60,512 bases of DNA from JBDTNK01 sp039933775 (GTDB lineage: Bacteria > Chloroflexota > Limnocylindria > QHBO01). The position numbers and the translations under genes are program-made. This document shows positions 55,819 to 60,512 of this stretch, piece by piece (within the stretch, counting starts at the first letter, position 1; each line of letters starts with the position of its first letter). The notes beneath the pieces are model-generated. The model worked only from the letters and a program-made list of their open reading frames with translations. It did no database searches and was not told the DNA's origin. The DNA is taken from the NCBI GenBank assembly GCA_039933775.1, contig JBDTNK010000005.1, positions 1 to 60,512 of the forward strand, written 5' to 3'.

Positions 55819-57360
55819 GTGTCGACCGTCGAGAAGCTCGAGCGCCTCGTCGCCCTGCGCCGTGAGGCGGAGCTGGGTGGTGGCGTGGAGCGCATCGAGC
55901 AACAGCATCGGCGGGGCAAGCTCACAGCGCGCGAACGCGTCGAGCTGCTCGTCGACGAGGGCTCGTTCAGCGAGCTGGACGCGTTTGTGACGCACCGGGC
56001 CACCGATTTCGGGCTCGATGAACAGCACCACCTGGGCGACGGCGTCATCACCGGGCACGGCACGATCGAAGGACGCCGGGTCTTCGTGTACAGCCAGGAC
56101 TTCACCGTCTTCGGGGGCTCGCTGTCGGAGGCCCACGCGGAGAAGATCTGCAAGGTGATGGATCTCGCCATGGCCACCGGGGCGCCGATCATCGGGCTGA
56201 CGGATTCCGGTGGCGCACGAATCCAGGAGGGGGTCGTCTCGCTCGGGGGCTACGCCGATATCTTTCTGCGCAACACGCTGGCGTCGGGCGTGGTGCCGCA
56301 GATCTCGGTGGTGCTGGGGCCGTGTGCCGGCGGCGCGGTCTATTCGCCGGCGATCACCGATTTCACGATCATGGTTGACGGCAGCAGCTACATGTTCGTC
56401 ACCGGCCCGAGTGTCGTGAAGGCCGTCACACATGAAGAGGTCGACTTCGAGCGGCTCGGCGGGGGACGGATCCATAACGAGACGAGCGGCGTCGCGCACT
56501 TCCTGGCCGGCGGGGAGCCACAGGCGCTGCAGCTCGCACGCGACATCGTTTCGTATGTGCCCGCCAACAACGTCGACCCGGCGCCGCGTTCCGAGCCGTC
56601 GCCGCCACGCACCGTCGACCTGGACACGATCATTCCCGATTCGCCGCAACGCTCCTATGACATGCACGACGTCATCGCCGGCATCGTGGATGCCGGCTCG
56701 TTTCTCGAGGTGCACGAGCACTTTGCGCGCAACATCATCTGTGGCTTTGCACGGGTCGAGGGTCAACCGGTCGGCATCATCGGCCAGCAGCCGGAAGTGC
56801 TCGCCGGCGTTCTCGACATCGATGCATCGGATAAGGCCGCGCGATTCGTGCGCTTCTGCGACTGCTTCAACATTCCGCTCGTGACGCTGGTCGACGTTCC
56901 AGGATTTCTGCCCGGCGTCGACCAAGAGCATCGCGGCATCATTCGCCACGGGGCGAAGCTGCTCTTCGCGTACTGCGAGGCGACCGTCCCGAAGATCACC
57001 GTCATCACGCGCAAGGCGTACGGCGGCGCATACGACGTCATGAGCAGCAAGCACATCCGTGGCGACGTGAACCTCGCGTGGCCAACCGCCGAGATCGCGG
57101 TGATGGGTGTGGAGGGCGCGGTGAACATCATCTTCAAGGATCGGATCACCGCGGCCGACGACGCTGATGCGGAACGACGGCGCCTCATCGTCGAATACGA
57201 GGAGCGATTTGCGAACCCGTATATCGCCGCGGCGCGTGGCTATGTCGACGAGGTGATTCTGCCATCGGAGACGCGCGACCGAATCGTTCGTGCACTGACC
57301 ATGCTCGAAGGCAAGCGACAGAGCAACCCGCCGAAAAAGCACGGCAACATTCCGCTGTGA
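55819..57360 (+). CDS. pccB: Acyl-CoA carboxylase beta subunit (propionyl-CoA type)
   Basis: 513 residues from GTG 55819, picked because GGAGG lies 8 bp upstream; ATG 55804 is in frame but overlaps that site. Two crotonase-like halves: GLTDSGGARIQEGVVSLGGY and VLGPCAGGAVYSPAITDF, then PGFLPGVDQEHRGIIRHGAK and KAYGGAYDVMSSKHIRGD. It transfers CO2 from biotin to an acyl-CoA. Propionyl-CoA is the likely substrate because accC, a carrier protein and methylmalonyl-CoA mutase follow. Confidence 0.94.
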   Translation: MSTVEKLERLVALRREAELGGGVERIEQQHRRGKLTARERVELLVDEGSFSELDAFVTHRATDFGLDEQHHLGDGVITGHGTIEGRRVFVYSQDFTVFGGSLSEAHAEKICKVMDLAMATGAPIIGLTDSGGARIQEGVVSLGGYADIFLRNTLASGVVPQISVVLGPCAGGAVYSPAITDFTIMVDGSSYMFVTGPSVVKAVTHEEVDFERLGGGRIHNETSGVAHFLAGGEPQALQLARDIVSYVPANNVDPAPRSEPSPPRTVDLDTIIPDSPQRSYDMHDVIAGIVDAGSFLEVHEHFARNIICGFARVEGQPVGIIGQQPEVLAGVLDIDASDKAARFVRFCDCFNIPLVTLVDVPGFLPGVDQEHRGIIRHGAKLLFAYCEATVPKITVITRKAYGGAYDVMSSKHIRGDVNLAWPTAEIAVMGVEGAVNIIFKDRITAADDADAERRRLIVEYEERFANPYIAAARGYVDEVILPSETRDRIVRALTMLEGKRQSNPPKKHGNIPL

Positions 57361-57368
57361 GCGACGCG

Positions 57369-57386
57369 CGTCTTTGCGCAAAGACG
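57369..57386 (+). promoter_or_regulatory. Palindromic operator candidate, site 2
   Basis: CGTCTTTGCGCAAAGACG is an 18-bp perfect palindrome in the 31-bp pccB-accC gap, just before the accC ATG. It is the second copy of the motif at 55670-55689. It could bind the same regulator, or act on accC translation as a hairpin. Confidence 0.55.
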
Positions 57387-57391
57387 GCCCC

Positions 57392-58897
57392 ATGACTGCG
57401 GGTCGGCCGTTCCGGCGGCTCCTCGTCGCCAACCGCGGTGAGATCGCGGTACGCATCATCCGCGCCTGCCGCGAGCTGGGCATCGAATCGATCGCGGTGC
57501 ACTCGGAAGCCGACGTCGACGCGCTGCACGTGCGCTTGGCAGATCGGTCTGTCCTCATCGGTGCAGCCAGCCCGGCCGCTTCGTACCTGTCGATCGATCG
57601 GATTGTCGCGGCGGCCCGCGAAGCGGGTGCCGATGCGGTCCATCCCGGCTACGGCTTCCTCTCGGAAAATGCCGCCTTCGCGCGAGCCGTCGAGGCGGCC
57701 GGCATCGTCTTCGTCGGGCCGCCTCCGGCGGCGATCGAGGCACTCGGCGACAAGCTCGCGGCGCGGCGGGCGGTCGCCGGGGCGGGCGTGCCGCTGGTTC
57801 CGGGGCTTACCGTGCCGCTCGATGACGATGTCGCGATCGACCCGGCGCAGCTCGGCTTCCCGATCATGCTCAAGGCAGCTGCGGGCGGCGGTGGGCGGGG
57901 CATGCGCCGCGTGAACGAGGCGGGGGAGCTGGCCGCTGCACTGGCCGTCGCCAGGCGCGAGGCGCAGACTGCGTTCGGTGATGCGACGGTCTACGCCGAG
58001 CGCCTCATCAGCCCCGCTCGGCACGTCGAGATCCAGCTGCTCGGCGATCAGCATGGCCACCTCGTCTGCCTCGGTGAGCGGGACTGCTCGGTCCAGCGGC
58101 GCAACCAGAAGCTGGTGGAGGAGTCGCCCTCGCCGGCCGTGACGCCGCAGCTTCGCGCGGCGATGTTCGACTGCGCGCGACGGGTCGCTGGGACCGTGGC
58201 CTTCCACAGCGCGGCAACGGTGGAGTTCCTGCTGGATGTCGCCGGCGATCACTACTTCCTGGAGATGAACACGCGCCTCCAGGTCGAGCATGGCGTGACG
58301 GAGCTCGTCACGGGGCTCGACCTGGTGGCATGGCAGATTCGCATCGCCGCCGGCGAGCCGCTCCCGGACGACCTGACCGACCGCACGCCGAGTGGTCATG
58401 CGATCGAGGTGCGCCTCTACGCCGAGGATCCCTGGGACGGCTTCCGGCCAGTCGCGGGCAACGTCAGCGCGTTCCGCATGCCGGACGGCCCAGGGGTCCG
58501 GGTCGACGCCGGCGTCGAGGCGGGCACACGGCTGCCGGTCGATTACGACCCGTTGCTCGCCAAGCTGCTGGTGCACGCGGCCGACCGCCCCGCCGCCATC
58601 GCGCGGCTGCGGCGTGCGCTCGACGAGACGCTCATCGGCGGCGTGCAGACCGATGCGGGGTTCCTGCGCTGGCTGGTCGACGACGACGCGTTCGCCAGTG
58701 GCGATTACGACACCGGGCTCATCGCCGAGCGGTGGCGCGACGGTCCTGCGGCCGACCCTGCGCAGCTCGCCATCGCTGGCGCTGTCGCGCTTGCCGCACG
58801 GATCGATGCGCCCGCGTCAGTGGCGGGGGCCGCTCCGATCGCAGCGGGCGTTCGCCCATGGACCGATGCCGCTCGACGCGAGGGCCTCAGCCGGTGA
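57392..58897 (+). CDS. accC: Biotin carboxylase subunit of acyl-CoA carboxylase
   Basis: 501 residues from ATG 57392; TTG 57374 in frame lies inside the palindrome. RLLVANRGEIAVRIIRACRE, the ATP-grasp glycine loop KAAAGGGGRGMRRV, HGHLVCLGERDCSVQRRNQK and EMNTRLQVEHGVTELVTG are all present. It carboxylates biotin with ATP and bicarbonate. It lacks a fused carrier domain, which is the next gene. Confidence 0.95.
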   Translation: MTAGRPFRRLLVANRGEIAVRIIRACRELGIESIAVHSEADVDALHVRLADRSVLIGAASPAASYLSIDRIVAAAREAGADAVHPGYGFLSENAAFARAVEAAGIVFVGPPPAAIEALGDKLAARRAVAGAGVPLVPGLTVPLDDDVAIDPAQLGFPIMLKAAAGGGGRGMRRVNEAGELAAALAVARREAQTAFGDATVYAERLISPARHVEIQLLGDQHGHLVCLGERDCSVQRRNQKLVEESPSPAVTPQLRAAMFDCARRVAGTVAFHSAATVEFLLDVAGDHYFLEMNTRLQVEHGVTELVTGLDLVAWQIRIAAGEPLPDDLTDRTPSGHAIEVRLYAEDPWDGFRPVAGNVSAFRMPDGPGVRVDAGVEAGTRLPVDYDPLLAKLLVHAADRPAAIARLRRALDETLIGGVQTDAGFLRWLVDDDAFASGDYDTGLIAERWRDGPAADPAQLAIAGAVALAARIDAPASVAGAAPIAAGVRPWTDAARREGLSR

Positions 58898-59355
58898 GCG
58901 ACCTCGAGGCGCGCATCGGGGGCGAGCTCGTGGCGCCCGACGGCTGGCGCGTCGATTGGGTCGACCGGACGGCCGGCCTGGCGCGCGTGAGCGATGTGAC
59001 GACCAGCCGGCTCGTCCTGGTCGAGGGCAGCGGAACCAGCTGGGTCGTCACCGTCGCGGGGCGGCGCATCGCGGTGATCGTCGAGTCGTGGCGTGAGCGC
59101 ACGCTGGCCGCGGCCGACGTCACGGCCAGCGCCGGCGGCGGCCCGCTCGACGTCAAGGCATCGCTCCCCGGCTTGGTCGTGAGCATCGCCGTGGCGACGG
59201 GGAGCACCGTGACGGCCGGCGAGGCACTCCTCACCATCGAGGCCATGAAGATGCAGAACGAGGTCCGCGCGCCGCGTGATGGCATCGTGGGCGAGGTCGT
59301 CGTGGCAGCCGGATCCGCCGTCGCGACCGGGCAGCTGCTCCTGCGCCTGGACTGA
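58894..59355 (+). CDS. Biotin carboxyl carrier protein
   Basis: 153 residues, GTG start in a GTGA overlap with accC. The C-terminal biotinyl domain has EAMKMQNEV with the biotin lysine at residue 119. The N-terminal ~75 residues are beta-rich (VDWVDRTAGLARVSDV, SWVVTVAGRRIAVIV), like the BT-type linker domain that joins carboxylase subunits. It completes a split three-gene acyl-CoA carboxylase. Confidence 0.93.
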   Translation: MSDLEARIGGELVAPDGWRVDWVDRTAGLARVSDVTTSRLVLVEGSGTSWVVTVAGRRIAVIVESWRERTLAAADVTASAGGGPLDVKASLPGLVVSIAVATGSTVTAGEALLTIEAMKMQNEVRAPRDGIVGEVVVAAGSAVATGQLLLRLD

Positions 59356-59359
59356 ACCT

Positions 59360-59665
59360 TCAGGATCCCGGCGCGCCCCGAGCGGTCATCAGCAGCGGCC
59401 GCTGGATCACCGCCGCGGCGAACCCGCCGACAAGCGCCAGCGCGATGTCGAACGGCAGCGCGAGCTCGAATCCAAGGAGCTCGACGGTCGGTCCGGCCTG
59501 CCAGCCCAGACGGTGTCCGGCGAGGTAGAGCAGCGCGAAGGCCACCACCATCGGCAGCGGAAGCGCCACGGCGCGCCGCGGCCCCACGGTCCACCACGCC
59601 AACGCCCCGGCGCCAAGCGAGATCGCGACGAAGAGTCCGGCGAGGAGATAGGCGGAGGCGGGCAT
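59360..59665 (-). CDS. Small membrane protein
   Basis: 101 residues from ATG 59665. Three hydrophobic segments (AYLLAGLFVAISLGAGALAW, ALPLPMVVAFALLYLAG, DIALALVGGFAAAVIQ) with short loops. No family recognised. It is divergent from the mutase gene (39 bp between starts) and convergent with the carrier protein gene. Confidence 0.6.
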   Translation of the reverse strand: MPASAYLLAGLFVAISLGAGALAWWTVGPRRAVALPLPMVVAFALLYLAGHRLGWQAGPTVELLGFELALPFDIALALVGGFAAAVIQRPLLMTARGAPGS

Positions 59666-59691
59666 GCCGAAAGTCTGCCACAGGCGAACGG

Positions 59692-59704
59692 TAGAATTGA
59701 GCGC
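59692..59704 (+). promoter_or_regulatory. -10 element placed for leaderless mutase mRNA
   Basis: TAGAAT (59692-59697) ends 7 bp before the GTG start of the mutase gene; no ribosome binding sequence lies between. No strong -35. Confidence 0.45.

Positions 59705-60512
<808 letters not shown>

Overview
This 60.5 kb window is high-GC bacterial chromosome. It reads as core genome with no intact phage, plasmid or insertion sequence. Gene order and content suggest a Chloroflexota-like organism. The main clues are a full spc/alpha ribosomal block running into truA-rplM-rpsI, a eukaryote-type single-chain glycyl-tRNA synthetase, Zn-ribbon forms of S14, S4, L24 and L36, a DUF6754-like / MutL-like membrane cluster, and wide use of GTG/TTG starts with 4-base start/stop overlaps. 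This assignment is an inference from gene content; no search was run. The frameshifts and a small inversion in one segment would fit a metagenome-derived contig as well as real gene decay.

Layout. (1) 1-12609: ribosomal proteins, secY, adk, map, infA, rpoA and truA, all on +, closed by a strong hairpin. (2) 12628-18378: cdaA-cdaR-glmM-glmS (c-di-AMP synthesis coupled to amino-sugar synthesis), then acpS. (3) 18375-20994: nnrD, alr and a macro-domain protein. (4) 20991-26827: a tightly overlapped block of a small protein, a DUF6754-like protein, three further membrane proteins, a MutL-family ASKHA-fold protein and a barrel/KOW-like protein. It is the best candidate here for an undescribed system. 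(5) 26858-33161: tsaE-tsaB-rimI-tsaD (t6A), rsmA, ispE, ridA, glmU. (6) 33154-36452: CBS/CorC-type membrane protein, a convergent prenyl diphosphate synthase, recO. (7) 36453-37080: gene-free, with IS21-like repeat motifs and direct repeats. (8) 37081-43887: glyS, a corA copy broken by a frameshift and an internal ~150-bp inversion, a TPR protein, an AAC(2')-like acetyltransferase, a possible broken Zn-ribbon gene, and ppdK.

(9) 43889-46889, minus strand: a degenerate ECF-sigma-like protein with its anti-sigma partner, and a PadR regulator with a HAAS-domain membrane protein. (10) 47169-51844: dnaG-rpoD macromolecular synthesis pair, a small conserved protein, a nitroreductase. (11) 51845-55721: a second IS21-like repeat patch with a long perfect hairpin, tRNA-Asn, small proteins, parB-parA on the minus strand and a DnaA-box-like site. 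(12) 55722-60512: tRNA(CAT), pccB, accC, a biotin carrier protein, a small membrane protein, and the start of methylmalonyl-CoA mutase. The last group forms a propionyl-CoA to succinyl-CoA module. Two copies of one palindrome sit at its promoter and at the pccB/accC junction.
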